Shown: positions 32,848-41,841, counted from the stretch's first letter. The stretch: 52,805 nt of DNA from Kiritimatiellia bacterium (GCA_007136425.1 SLGY01000001.1:1-52805), one strand, 5' to 3'. The notes: generated by a model not told the origin, from the sequence alone. Made by a program: numbers and translations.

Positions 32848-33564
32848 CTATTCGAATTGCTGCTTCAATTCGTTGAAGGCGGCTTTGAGCGCATCGTGTT
32901 CGGCGCGCAACGCGTCAAGGTCAGCGCGCAACCTGCGCACCTCCTCCGATTGATCGTCCGCTTCCGCCGGCGTCGACACCGTTGTCTCAACCGCGCTTGA
33001 TTCCGGAGTCCCGCACAGCCGATGCATCCAGCGCACCTCGCGCCGGCCCGGCTCTCGTGCAAGCGATACGACCAACGGCCCGTCCGCATAGGCCGCCAAT
33101 TCGTTCAGCGCCTGTTGCACTTCGTCCAGCCGCTCAAAGGGATGTAATCGCGACGCGCGCGTACGCAGTTCTCCGACGGTTTCAGGTCCCCGCAACAACA
33201 ACTCGCACAAGACCGCCGCCTGCCGGTTGTCCACGGCGAAACGGGCGCCAAGCGTGTGCTTGAATTTCTCGGTACGACTGCCCGCCGTATGCACCAACGC
33301 CGCAAGTCGATGTGTATGCCGCAACCCGCCCAGCGCCTGTTCAACGGCTTCCGACGAGAGCGTCATCACCGGATCACGATTGGATTTCTGGTTACACGCG
33401 TTGGTCAGCGCATTGAGCGTGAGCGGATAGTATTCCGGCGTGGTTACGGCCTTTTCGAACAGGCACCCCAGCACGCGCGCCTCAATGGGCGTCAAAACCG
33501 GCAGGGTCGGACCGTCCGCCTGCGCCTCGTTCTGAACCGCCCCGGTTTCGCCTTCTTCGTTCAT
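32848..33564 (-). CDS. yceH: YceH family (DUF480) protein
   Basis: The 238-aa protein contains the double winged-helix DUF480 domain: LTPIEARVLGCLFEKAVTTPEYYPLTLNAL, ACNQKSNRDPVMTLS, AAVLCELLLRGPETVGELRTRASRLHPF. The C-terminal tail is a short coiled coil rich in Leu/Glu (about 205-238). The function is unknown, although the winged-helix fold suggests nucleic-acid binding. It starts 7 bp after the histidine phosphatase gene, so it is the last member of the leftward argA-oxidoreductase-heparinase group. Confidence 0.92.
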   Translation of the reverse strand: MNEEGETGAVQNEAQADGPTLPVLTPIEARVLGCLFEKAVTTPEYYPLTLNALTNACNQKSNRDPVMTLSSEAVEQALGGLRHTHRLAALVHTAGSRTEKFKHTLGARFAVDNRQAAVLCELLLRGPETVGELRTRASRLHPFERLDEVQQALNELAAYADGPLVVSLAREPGRREVRWMHRLCGTPESSAVETTVSTPAEADDQSEEVRRLRADLDALRAEHDALKAAFNELKQQFE

Positions 33565-33571
33565 CCCGCGT

Positions 33572-34270
33572 TCATTCCACCGTCTGATCGTTCAACCGCA
33601 ACAGTCGAAACCGTCCGTCCGGGTCCTGTTGCAAATGGGTCAGACGCGCATTGGCCGGTCGAATCGGTCGATCCGGCGGCTCGTCCAGAAGCGCGGTGAG
33701 TATGCGCGCTCCGGTATGATAATGCGATACGAGCAATATCGTCTTGTCCGTCCCGCTGAAACGCGTGCGAACCAAATCCACAGCACGTTCGACCATCAAC
33801 TCGCCGCGCGCAGGCGTGTCCACGTCATACATGTACACCGACTCATCGTCGCGAAACTGGAAATGGTCTTGCAAATCCTCTTCGATCACGATGCGTTCCC
33901 CTTGCACAAGGGCGGGTTCGTCCTCCTCGGTTTCGCGGTCCCAACAGCATTCGTAGATTTCCGGCCAGATCTCCGCCTGGATTCCGCGCTCCTGCAGTAC
34001 GGGAAGAATGGTGTGTTGCGTGCGCCAAGCCGGACTGACAATTACGACGTCAAACTCTATGCCCGCCAGCTTTTCGGGAACGGCCTCGACCTGATCCCGG
34101 CCCCACCGCGAGAAGGTCTGCTGATTCTCTTCCGTATACGTGCGCGTAACGTTCGCCATGGTTTGCGCGTGCCGCAGGAAATACAGATCCAACGTCTCGG
34201 CCTGTGCGCCGCTCCAGACCAGCAACAGCACCGCAACAACCAACCATCGCATTTTACTTCTCGTACTCAT
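33572..34270 (-). CDS. Exported histidine phosphatase family protein
   Basis: The 232-aa protein has a signal peptide (MRWLVVAVLLLVWSGAQA). A phosphoglycerate-mutase-fold domain follows: LYFLRHAQTMANVTRTY (RHA instead of the common RHG), VIVSPAWRTQHTILPVL, and a late VSHYHTGARILTAL carrying the second catalytic His. The acidic insert around YECCWDRETEEDEP is unusual. It should act in the periplasm as a phosphomonoesterase of unknown substrate. It is tightly spaced with the heparinase-like gene (20 bp) and yceH (7 bp). Confidence 0.88.
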   Translation of the reverse strand: MSTRSKMRWLVVAVLLLVWSGAQAETLDLYFLRHAQTMANVTRTYTEENQQTFSRWGRDQVEAVPEKLAGIEFDVVIVSPAWRTQHTILPVLQERGIQAEIWPEIYECCWDRETEEDEPALVQGERIVIEEDLQDHFQFRDDESVYMYDVDTPARGELMVERAVDLVRTRFSGTDKTILLVSHYHTGARILTALLDEPPDRPIRPANARLTHLQQDPDGRFRLLRLNDQTVE

Positions 34271-34290
34271 ATCGCCCCTTTCCCACCCCT

Positions 34291-36132
34291 CTACTCGAAT
34301 CGTATTTCGTGCTCGAACCGTACCGGCCCCGTCCCTTGTATGGCGCCGATCAATGTCGGCGCCTTTACGCTCACATTGAAACCCGGCGAATACCAGCCGG
34401 CTTCATCTCCGCCACAAACCACAGCATACGCCAGATTCGGCGCTCGCGAAACATGTAAACGCCCGCCGTCCCACTCGACAATCGTCGCATCCGCCTCTTC
34501 CGTGAGGCGACAGTCGGGCGCAAAATGCAACCGGAACTCGTAGTCGTGCTCGCCCTTCGCCTCAAGCTCGTCGATCACGGTTAACCGATCGTCCCGCCAT
34601 ATCAGTTGCCGGCGATGCGTCACCGGATCGGCAAGCCGCCGATAGCCGTCGTGCTCCGCCACCAGCCGCCCGCCGCCCCATTGCAGTACGCGCGTTCTCG
34701 CATGGCGGGTCCACAGAAACACACCGCCCGGCTCGGATTGGTCGAGCGCGTCAACGGTGACCGTGTTATGCGCGCGCGTGCTGCGATAATAGGCGCGCGC
34801 CGCCGGATCCGCATGATACGAGCCCGTGCCCGGATCGACGAGGATCCGTCGTCCGCCGAGATTCAAGACAAACGACAATGCGTCCGCATGCCCGTGCGCC
34901 GCAAGGGACAGGTAACCCAAGGGTCCGGCATCCGCCAGGCAGAACCGTTCCCGGTCCGTGCCGCGCGCGGCGACCCATAGAAAGAGTCCGGCATCGTAGA
35001 AATCCCGCTCGGTCTCGTCGGGAGCCGCAGGGATGCGGTGCGCTTCCCAAGTCGGACAATCCAGCGCGGATCGGGCCCCGCCCAGATCCAGCGCCTTGCC
35101 TTCATCGCCATCGCCGTAGCGCGGCAGATGACCCCGCGCATCGGACAGCAGCGAGGCGGCGCGGATCATCTTCGCCGTCGCCTCCTTGTACGCCGTTGAA
35201 AAGGGCCGCTCCATCCGGTCCGCTTCCGCCATGGCCAGCAGAAAGAAATCGAGCGAAAACAGGTGGTAGGCAAAAGCCTGTTCACGGTTCAGTCCGTCAT
35301 CGAACGTCTGACGAATCACTTCAAGTTCAAGTTTCTCGCGGGAAAAGGTTTCCCATTCCGCGGACTCGTCGTAATACGGCCATATGGTCGACGCCATGAA
35401 CAAGCCGGCCATTTCGCCGATCAGATGATTGTTCGCGGACGAACCATGAGCGTAATAGCGGCGAATCAGCCATTGGTGCCGGTAGATGGCGGGCCACATC
35501 GTCCCCCGCTCGCCGAAGAGCGCGTCGTGTTGCGGCGCGCCGCGCAACAGCCGCTCGGTCCAAACCCAGGCAATCAGGCGAATGCCCAGTTCAAGCGCGC
35601 TCGTCCAATTGACGCCGCGCAGGAAAGGATTCGCCTGCACCCAGGAGGTCAATTGCCGTTCGACCGCTTCGGCGTAGCGCGCATCTCCGGTGACCGCATG
35701 CGCGGCGGCCAGCACGGAAACGTGATGATGTCGGTTCTTTTCCCAGATGTTCTTTACGTTGCCGACCAAGGCCGGGTCGCGATAGTTGATGTCCAGCGCG
35801 TAGGTTGTCGGCGCGCGCGCACCCGTTTGCGGATCGAGATGCCAGTCGAGCGCCGGCTCATTGAACTCGATGTTTAACATACAGTATTCGCCGCGTAACG
35901 TGCGCTCGGCTTCTACGCACAGGGCTTCTTTTACGGCGGGCTCCAGCGCGGGCGGATCATGCAATGACCAAGGGTCGCGAGACTCAACCACGGGCGCGGG
36001 GTTAGTCCATTCCTTGCAACGCGCCCAACGCCACTTGCGCGTCGCATGCGCGCCGCGCATGTACAGCTCCGCGGGCGACATCGCGCGCAGTCGATTCCAA
36101 TACCAAACCAATGAATGACTCATGCTTTCCAT
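34291..36132 (-). CDS. Heparinase II/III-like polysaccharide lyase family protein
   Basis: The 613-aa protein has an alginate-lyase-like helical toroid: ALDINYRDPALVGNVKNIWEKNRH-type start, SALELGIRLIAWVW, HGSSANNHLIGEMAGLFM. A C-terminal heparinase II/III beta-sandwich follows, with SLAAHGHADALSFVLNLGG, VDPGTGSYHADPAARAYYRSTRAHNTVTVDALDQS. There is no signal peptide, so it may act in the cytosol. Such proteins occur in exopolysaccharide clusters with the dehydrogenase-Gfo/Idh/MocA fusion next door. The ATG at 36132 has GAGGGG upstream. Confidence 0.88.
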   Translation of the reverse strand: MESMSHSLVWYWNRLRAMSPAELYMRGAHATRKWRWARCKEWTNPAPVVESRDPWSLHDPPALEPAVKEALCVEAERTLRGEYCMLNIEFNEPALDWHLDPQTGARAPTTYALDINYRDPALVGNVKNIWEKNRHHHVSVLAAAHAVTGDARYAEAVERQLTSWVQANPFLRGVNWTSALELGIRLIAWVWTERLLRGAPQHDALFGERGTMWPAIYRHQWLIRRYYAHGSSANNHLIGEMAGLFMASTIWPYYDESAEWETFSREKLELEVIRQTFDDGLNREQAFAYHLFSLDFFLLAMAEADRMERPFSTAYKEATAKMIRAASLLSDARGHLPRYGDGDEGKALDLGGARSALDCPTWEAHRIPAAPDETERDFYDAGLFLWVAARGTDRERFCLADAGPLGYLSLAAHGHADALSFVLNLGGRRILVDPGTGSYHADPAARAYYRSTRAHNTVTVDALDQSEPGGVFLWTRHARTRVLQWGGGRLVAEHDGYRRLADPVTHRRQLIWRDDRLTVIDELEAKGEHDYEFRLHFAPDCRLTEEADATIVEWDGGRLHVSRAPNLAYAVVCGGDEAGWYSPGFNVSVKAPTLIGAIQGTGPVRFEHEIRFE

Positions 36133-36185
36133 TCAGGAATCCCCTCAGACGGCGCCCCAACCCGTTGTCGGCCCGGCGCGCACCA

Positions 36186-38384
36186 TCATTCCGCGCACCA
36201 GTACTCGCTCAGTGTCACGGGCTGCGCCCCGCGCAACGAATCGGACACCCCAAGCGTGGCAAGCGTGGTATCTATCAGCGCGTCCATGGCGATCGGCATT
36301 GCTGCGCCCGATTGCAAGGCCTTGATGAAGGCGTCCAATTCCTCGCGCTGTCCTTTATTCACGGCGCCCCCGCGTACACGACGCTTTTGCGTCGCCGAAT
36401 AGACGCGTACGTCTTCGAAATTGTTCAACACCACCGACTGGCCCGTGCCGTGCACTTCCAGCAGCTCTTTGGGCAGTTTGCCTCCGCCCTGTGTCAAGTA
36501 CAGCAGATTGCCGAGCGACCCGTCCTCGTACGTGATGAGCACGCCGATGTTTTCCAGGTCGTCACGCACGGGTTGATCGGGCCGAATCGAACGCGCCTGC
36601 ACGGTGAGCGGTCGGCTACCGCATACCGCGTTGAACAGGTCAATGAAATGCCCGGCCTCGCCTTCAAAACGCGATCCCTCGCCCGGGTCGGCGTACCAGG
36701 AACCCGCGTCCACGGCCCCGGCATGCACGCGATAATTCATAACCAACGGAGCGCGCCGACCCGCAAACGGCTCTTTCAAATCCGCCACCAGCGGAGCGAA
36801 GCGACGATTGAACCCGACCTGCAAACGGTCGTTTCCGCTCTCGACCACCGCTTTACGGACGGATTCCACGCCCGCGCGATCGAGGGCCAACGGTTTTTCA
36901 ACGAACACCGCCTTGCCCGCGCGCAAGGCTTCCGCCGTCATGGTCGCGTGCGCAGCGTGTCGCGTGGCAATGAGCACCGCGTCGATCTCGGGATCGTTGA
37001 GCAGCTCCCGATAATCCGTGCCATGCCGCGCAAAACCAAACTTCCGGGCGGCATCCGCCGCCGTCAATCCGCGCGACGTAGCTACGGACTTCAGCGCCAC
37101 ACGGCGGTCTTTGGCCAGATGCGGCAACAACATGCTGCACGCGTAGTTTCCCGCCCCGACAACTCCCAAACGTACCGGGCCCGTCACGGCCCCGGGCGCA
37201 CGCGCGTTCTCGGCGATCTCGATGGACGGCTTCGACGCCGGTTCCGGCGACGCTGTCTTCCCGGCGGGATACTCGAACAGGATGCCGAGCAGATCGTCGC
37301 CGCCTTCCGCAAGACGTTGATACGCCTGTTCGGCTTCGTCAAAGGCGTACCGCGCGGAAATGATCGGGTCCAGGCTGATCTTTCCGGCGGCGACCAGATC
37401 CAGAAAAGCCGCCATGTTGCGGCGTTCGGTCCAGCGCACGTATCCGATGGGATAATCCACGCCGCGCTCTTCGTAATTCGGATCGTATCGGCCCGGCCCG
37501 TACGAACGCGAAAAGCGGACGTCCATTTCCTTCATATAATAGTCGTTCCAAGGCAGGTCCAGCAGGGTCTTGCCGATGTCAACGACGCGCGCACGATCGC
37601 GCGCCGCACGCACGGCAAGCTCAACCGGCCCGGCGGTCTTGCCACCGGCGGTGATGAATATGACGTCGGCGCCCTGCGCGTCCGTCAACGCGCGTATGGA
37701 AGAAAGCAAGGCCGCGTCGTCGGGTTTATGCACGGCGACGGCGCCCCAGTCCCGGGCCAGCGCACATCGGCGCTCTGACAAATCGACGCCGATCACGCGG
37801 ACACCGGCCGCGCACAACAACTGGGTAAGGAGTTGACCGATCAGCCCCAAGCCGATAACGCACGCGGTCTCGCCCAGTTGCATCCCGGATTGGCGATATC
37901 CCTGCAGGGCGATCGCGCCGACCGTGGTAAACGCCGCATGTTCCATGGACACGCCGTCGGGCACGGGCACGACCAGGTTGCGCGGCACGTAATTCTCTTC
38001 CGCATGATGCGCATATTCCGCGCCCGCACACGCCACGCGTTGGCCCACGCTGAACTCTGCGGCCTCCGCGCCTACGGCCGTTACCACGCCCGAAAGCGAA
38101 TAGCCCAAGGGCGATAACGCGTCCAGCTTGTTACGCACCTTATCGTAAGCGGCTTTGACGCCCTGTTGCTGGGCGGTTTGAACAACCTTCTTGACCTGGT
38201 CCGGGCGCGCCTTGGCCTTTTCGAGCAGGGACATTTTCCCTTCGCGCACCTTCATGCCTTCCGTCCCCGAAGAGATCAGGCTATACGCCGTGCGGACCAG
38301 CACGCCGCCGTCCTTCAAGGATGGCGGCGCGACCTGCTGAAGGCGAATGGCGCCGGTCTTATAGCTTTGGCTGACCTGTTTCAC
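36186..38384 (-). CDS. Fusion of zinc-type alcohol dehydrogenase and Gfo/Idh/MocA oxidoreductase
   Basis: The 732-aa protein joins two enzymes. Residues 1 to about 385 are a medium-chain dehydrogenase (MKQVSQSYKTGAI start, LGYSLSGVVTAVG, cofactor motif CVIGLGLIGQL). From about 400 to the end is a Gfo/Idh/MocA domain (RLGVVGAGNYACSMLLPHL, VFVEKPLALDRAG). Each half has its own Rossmann motif. These bi-domain proteins accompany heparinase-like and glycosyltransferase genes of surface polysaccharide clusters and probably modify a nucleotide sugar or saccharide. The GTG at 38384 is preceded by GAGTGAGG; an alternative GTG at 38396 overlaps the argA stop. Confidence 0.9.
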   Translation of the reverse strand: MKQVSQSYKTGAIRLQQVAPPSLKDGGVLVRTAYSLISSGTEGMKVREGKMSLLEKAKARPDQVKKVVQTAQQQGVKAAYDKVRNKLDALSPLGYSLSGVVTAVGAEAAEFSVGQRVACAGAEYAHHAEENYVPRNLVVPVPDGVSMEHAAFTTVGAIALQGYRQSGMQLGETACVIGLGLIGQLLTQLLCAAGVRVIGVDLSERRCALARDWGAVAVHKPDDAALLSSIRALTDAQGADVIFITAGGKTAGPVELAVRAARDRARVVDIGKTLLDLPWNDYYMKEMDVRFSRSYGPGRYDPNYEERGVDYPIGYVRWTERRNMAAFLDLVAAGKISLDPIISARYAFDEAEQAYQRLAEGGDDLLGILFEYPAGKTASPEPASKPSIEIAENARAPGAVTGPVRLGVVGAGNYACSMLLPHLAKDRRVALKSVATSRGLTAADAARKFGFARHGTDYRELLNDPEIDAVLIATRHAAHATMTAEALRAGKAVFVEKPLALDRAGVESVRKAVVESGNDRLQVGFNRRFAPLVADLKEPFAGRRAPLVMNYRVHAGAVDAGSWYADPGEGSRFEGEAGHFIDLFNAVCGSRPLTVQARSIRPDQPVRDDLENIGVLITYEDGSLGNLLYLTQGGGKLPKELLEVHGTGQSVVLNNFEDVRVYSATQKRRVRGGAVNKGQREELDAFIKALQSGAAMPIAMDALIDTTLATLGVSDSLRGAQPVTLSEYWCAE

Positions 38385-38392
38385 GGTATGCC

Positions 38393-39673
38393 TCACTCCA
38401 GCTCACGGATCAGGACGCGCGACTTGCGCCCGGCGGCCTCATAGGCCTTTTGGCGTTCGGGCGGCAATGTCGATACCGCGCCCTCTTTGAACCCGCCTTT
38501 TTGCTGGAAATAATTGAAGGCCTGCGTGGACAACGCGAACAAGCGCTTACAACCGAGATCCCGGGCGCGTTCACAGGCGAACAACATCAATTTTCGTCCA
38601 ATCCCCTGATTCGCGTGCGCCTCGGAAACGAACAGACATTGCAACTCGGCCGCCTCCTCCGCGGCGTATAGGCGTAACCCGACGCAGCCGACCACGTTTC
38701 GATCGATCTCGAACACATAAAAATTGCTGAGCGCGTCGGTCACCTCCCGCCGCGTGCGCGGCGCCAATTCCTCCGCCGCCACGGCGTCCCGAATGAGGCT
38801 CACAATCGCGCCGACATCCCTCTTTCGCGCCGCACGAATCGCCTGATACTCATTGGCGTAAATCATCGTGCCGACCCCTTCGTTAGAGAACACCTCCCCC
38901 AGCAGCGCCTCGTCCTGCAGGCCGTCGATCATATGCGCCCGCTGCACGCCGTTCTTGCAGGCGCGCACCCCGTGTTCCAACTTCGACCGCATCACCGCGC
39001 CCAACTCAGCGCCGTGCGAGCGCAAATAGGTCTCCGCCTCGGCCACGGAAAACTGAGCGCTCAATTTCCCGCCGTCCGGCACTCCGTTGCTCGTGCCGAC
39101 AAACATCAGTTTCGCCGCCTTCAACGACTCCGCCACCGCTCGCGCCGCCTGATCGGAATTCACGCGAAACGTCTGCCCGTTCCCGTCAAACCCGAGCGGC
39201 GGGATAATCGGAACGATCCCCTCCTGCAACAACGCCGAGAGGAACGACGTATCCACCCGCTCCACTTTGCCCGTCCGTTCGTGGTCCCGGCCTCCGCGTA
39301 TACCGGCGGGATGCGCAACGATCGCGTTCGTCACGGCGGCCCGCACATCGGTTTCGGCCAACCCCTCGAGGATATCGTGCGCAAACCGGTTTGCGGCAAG
39401 GACCGCCAATTCAAGTGTGGGCGTGTCCGTCACCCCCATCCCGTCCAGATCCGTGGCGGGTACTCGCAGGTCTTCCGACAACGTTTCAATCCGGCGGCTG
39501 GCCCCGTGCACGATGACCACCTTGATGTTCAGGCTGCGCAACACGGAAATGTCCAACAACAGGTTCCGGAAATTATCCGCAACCAGCACGGCGCTATCGA
39601 TGTTCAGCACAAACACCCGGTCTCTGAACCGCGCAATATAACCGAGGATACCTCTGAGATCCGTCGCTTTCAT
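38393..39673 (-). CDS. argA: Amino-acid N-acetyltransferase (N-acetylglutamate synthase)
   Basis: The 426-aa protein has an N-terminal amino-acid-kinase domain (LVADNFRNLLLDISVL, VIVHGASRRIETL, IPPLGFDGNGQTFRVNSDQAA) and a C-terminal GNAT domain (NVVGCVGLRLYAAEEAAELQCLFVSEAHANQGIGRKLMLFA). It makes N-acetylglutamate, the first arginine intermediate, and the kinase-like domain normally binds arginine for feedback control. The start at 39673 (MKATDLRGILGYI) fits the family; the in-frame upstream ATG at 39709 adds 12 residues. No other arg gene is nearby. Confidence 0.92.
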   Translation of the reverse strand: MKATDLRGILGYIARFRDRVFVLNIDSAVLVADNFRNLLLDISVLRSLNIKVVIVHGASRRIETLSEDLRVPATDLDGMGVTDTPTLELAVLAANRFAHDILEGLAETDVRAAVTNAIVAHPAGIRGGRDHERTGKVERVDTSFLSALLQEGIVPIIPPLGFDGNGQTFRVNSDQAARAVAESLKAAKLMFVGTSNGVPDGGKLSAQFSVAEAETYLRSHGAELGAVMRSKLEHGVRACKNGVQRAHMIDGLQDEALLGEVFSNEGVGTMIYANEYQAIRAARKRDVGAIVSLIRDAVAAEELAPRTRREVTDALSNFYVFEIDRNVVGCVGLRLYAAEEAAELQCLFVSEAHANQGIGRKLMLFACERARDLGCKRLFALSTQAFNYFQQKGGFKEGAVSTLPPERQKAYEAAGRKSRVLIRELE

Positions 39674-39765
39674 GCCGTACAGAGTGCCGAAAGCGAAGGG
39701 GAATCGCAAGCACGGGATTCATCGCCGGCCCGCCGTAACCGGGCGCAGGGGACGCATATAATCCA

Positions 39766-39793
39766 TTGACGGGAAACGGCTGCCCGCTAAGAT
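39766..39793 (+). promoter_or_regulatory. Probable mscS promoter
   Basis: TTGACG (39766..39771), 16 bp and TAAGAT (39788..39793) precede the mscS ATG (39821) by 27 bp. A separate TATAAT at 39757..39762 lacks a convincing -35. Confidence 0.5.
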
Positions 39794-39820
39794 ACCGGCT
39801 CCTGATATAGAAGGAGCACC

Positions 39821-40930
39821 ATGGATATCAACTGGAACTTACTCACAAGCTACACCATTGCCGGCAACGAATTATGGCGGGTGCTATGCCTTTTTATCGC
39901 GATCCTGATCGGACTGATCATCGGCAAGATCGGACGTTTTGCGATGGAACGTGCGGCCGGCCGGTTCAAGGAGCAAGGACGTCCTTTCGTCGCCGTGGTG
40001 CTCGAGGCCCTGGCCAAGCCGACCGTACTGATTGCTTTGGTATTCGCGGTCCGTATCGGCCTGGCTTTTCTGTCCATGAGCGAGACGATCGCCGGCATGT
40101 CCACGGCTGTGGTCAACGTGTTGATCGTGCTCAGCATCGGCTATGTGGCGTATCGCCTTGTGGACGTGGTTACGTATTGGCTTGAACGAGCGGCCGAACG
40201 CACGGAAAGCAAGTTGGACAACATGCTCGTACCGCTCGTACGGACGAGCCTGCGGATCACCATCGCCGTGCTGGTGGCCTTGCAACTGGCCACCACATTA
40301 AGCGGCCGGGAATTAACCTCTCTGCTCGCGGCGCTCGGTGTCGGCGGCCTGGCCTTCGCCCTCGCCGCCCAGGACACCGTTAAGAATTTCTTCGGCTCGC
40401 TGGTGATCTTCGCCGACAAACCGTTCGAGCTGGGCGAACGCATCACCGTCGACGGCGTCGACGGGGTGGTGGAACAGGTCGGGTTCCGTTCAACGCGCGT
40501 ACGCACATTGATCGGACACGTGGTGACCATTCCAAACGGCGAGCTGGCGAACAAGACCATTGAGAACGTGTCGAAACGCCCGCATATCCGCCGCATCCTG
40601 GAGATTTCAATTACCTACGATACCCCGCCTGCGAAAGTGGACGAGGCGGTGGGGATCGTGAAGGATATCCTGAAAGACCACGAGGGCATGCACCCGGATT
40701 TTCCGCCGCGGGTGGTCTTTAACGACATGAAAAGTGACTCGCTCAATATCTTTGCGATCTTCTGGTATCATCCCGCCGATTGGTGGGCTTATAACGCATT
40801 GAACGAACGCATCCTCAAAGAGATATTGCGACGCTTCAACGAAGCCGGCATCGACTTCGCGTTCCCAACCCAGACGCTGCATCTGGCCGGCGACCCGCAT
40901 CGGCCGCTGGAAGTATTCAGTAAGAAGTAA
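39821..40930 (+). CDS. mscS: MscS-family small-conductance mechanosensitive channel
   Basis: The 369-aa protein has four N-terminal membrane helices, then the pore-lining TM3 and conserved cytoplasmic start: LLAALGVGGLAFALAAQDTVKNFFGSLVIFADKPFELGERI. The beta domain (RSTRVRTLIGHVVTIPNGELANK) and the C-terminal cage follow. It releases solutes on hypo-osmotic shock. AGAAGGAGCACC precedes the ATG. The last codons and the stop (AGT AAG AAG TAA) are part of the AAGTAAGAAG repeat that begins at 40919, so the C-terminus appears to have been rewritten by the repeat. Confidence 0.93.
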   Translation: MDINWNLLTSYTIAGNELWRVLCLFIAILIGLIIGKIGRFAMERAAGRFKEQGRPFVAVVLEALAKPTVLIALVFAVRIGLAFLSMSETIAGMSTAVVNVLIVLSIGYVAYRLVDVVTYWLERAAERTESKLDNMLVPLVRTSLRITIAVLVALQLATTLSGRELTSLLAALGVGGLAFALAAQDTVKNFFGSLVIFADKPFELGERITVDGVDGVVEQVGFRSTRVRTLIGHVVTIPNGELANKTIENVSKRPHIRRILEISITYDTPPAKVDEAVGIVKDILKDHEGMHPDFPPRVVFNDMKSDSLNIFAIFWYHPADWWAYNALNERILKEILRRFNEAGIDFAFPTQTLHLAGDPHRPLEVFSKK

Positions 40931-41070
40931 GAAGTGAGAAGTGAGAAGTGAGAAGTAGTAAGTAAGAAGTATAAAGAAGGCGTGAGTTTAAGAAGGGCTG
41001 TAGCTGACTTCCGACTTCTGACCTCTGACTTCTCACTTCTTACTTTTCACTTCCTACTTCTTACTTCTCC
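40919..41070. repeat. Empty inverted-repeat element (AAGTAAGAAGTGAGAAG family)
   Basis: 40919..40949 is letter-for-letter the 31-mer found at 9322..9352. The left arm continues to about 40972. A degenerate right arm of CTTCTCACTTCTTAC type spans about 41013..41070. Only about 40 bp separate the arms, with no gene inside. It lies between convergent mscS and dciA, and both stop codons are inside the arms. It could form a long hairpin acting as a bidirectional terminator. Confidence 0.8.
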
Positions 41071-41457
41071 CTCCGGATCCAATTGCAGGCGGATGCCCTT
41101 GATGCGCTCGCGGCCGAATCGGGCTTGCAGGTTCTGCAGCATCGCCTGCTCCGCGAATCGTCGCAATTCGACCAGCCACACGGAATTGGCCACAAAGACG
41201 TAGAGAATCTTGTTCTGAATCCGGCCCGGTCGCGAATGACGCGCCACCTGCGCGCCTACCAGCGTTTCCCAATCGCGCGCCAGGATTCGTTCCCATAACG
41301 GTTGTTCCAATCCGATTTTGCGCAGCACACCGGGCAAGACCTGTTCGGGAGTAAATACGCGGTACGGAGCGGGCGGACGATGCTGTTCAAGTTGAAACCG
41401 CTCGCGCTCCACTTGCCAGCGAACCTTGTCCTTCTTGCTGATGCGACGGGAAGACAT
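41047..41457 (-). CDS. dciA: DciA/DUF721 family replicative-helicase loader-like protein
   Basis: The 136-aa protein has a basic N-terminus (MSSRRISKKDKVRW) and a DUF721 domain: RVFTPEQVLPGVLRKIGLEQPLWERILARDWETLVG, then ILYVFVANSVWLVELRRFAEQAMLQNLQARFG. DciA proteins bind DnaB helicase and take the place of DnaC/DnaI loaders in most bacteria. The start at 41457 has AAGG upstream; six extra residues are possible (41475). The last residues (GEVRSRK, then TGA) are encoded by the repeat arm, as with mscS on the other side. Confidence 0.88.
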   Translation of the reverse strand: MSSRRISKKDKVRWQVERERFQLEQHRPPAPYRVFTPEQVLPGVLRKIGLEQPLWERILARDWETLVGAQVARHSRPGRIQNKILYVFVANSVWLVELRRFAEQAMLQNLQARFGRERIKGIRLQLDPEGEVRSRK

Positions 41458-41557
41458 AACCTTACGGTAACGCAACGAACCGCAAATGGGAATCCCTGAA
41501 AAGACGGCACCGAAGGCCGCCGGGCGTCAAAAACGACACACAGCAAAACAGGCGCGG

Positions 41558-41761
41558 TTATTGTTTGCCGGACGGGCGTTTTCGTCCGTGCCGCACAAGC
41601 CAATCCACGGACGCGCGATCCCAACCGATATCGTAACCGGCTCTTTCGCTTTCGTACCACTTGTGATCAAGAATCTCCTGCTTCATCCTGTCCCACTCGC
41701 GGAACAAGAGCGAGTTCTTCATCCAAGCCTCGTCGGACTCTCTGCGGGAACGGTACGCCAT
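41558..41761 (-). CDS. Small charged protein (67 aa)
   Basis: The protein starts MAYRSRRESDEAWM and contains the conserved-looking core DHKWYESERAGYDIGWDRASVDWL followed by a basic tail. The core (KWYxSExAGxDxGWxxAxxDW) resembles a motif seen in DUF4032-like and related bacterial proteins; the function is unknown. TTGGAGGTGACGTA gives a strong ribosome site, and the consensus promoter at 41789..41816 supports robust expression. It lies between dciA and a barrel-type gene on the same strand but has its own promoter. Confidence 0.78.
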   Translation of the reverse strand: MAYRSRRESDEAWMKNSLLFREWDRMKQEILDHKWYESERAGYDIGWDRASVDWLVRHGRKRPSGKQ

Positions 41762-41788
41762 TACGTCACCTCCAAACACAAGCCCAAG

Positions 41789-41816
41789 AGCATAGCCGAT
41801 AACTACGAAATGTCAA
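41789..41816 (-). promoter_or_regulatory. Promoter of the 67-aa protein gene
   Basis: On the minus strand a perfect TTGACA (41816..41811), 16 bp and TATGCT (41794..41789) lie about 28 bp before the start codon at 41761. The leader is short and carries the Shine-Dalgarno. Confidence 0.7.
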
Positions 41817-41841
41817 TATTCCCTAGTGAAAAAACGTTTGA

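Noticed and set aside
36111..37778. 555-codon plus-strand ORF
   Set aside because: It lies opposite the dehydrogenase-MocA fusion, which has clear motifs in both halves. The plus frame has low-complexity Arg/His-rich sequence and no recognisable motif.
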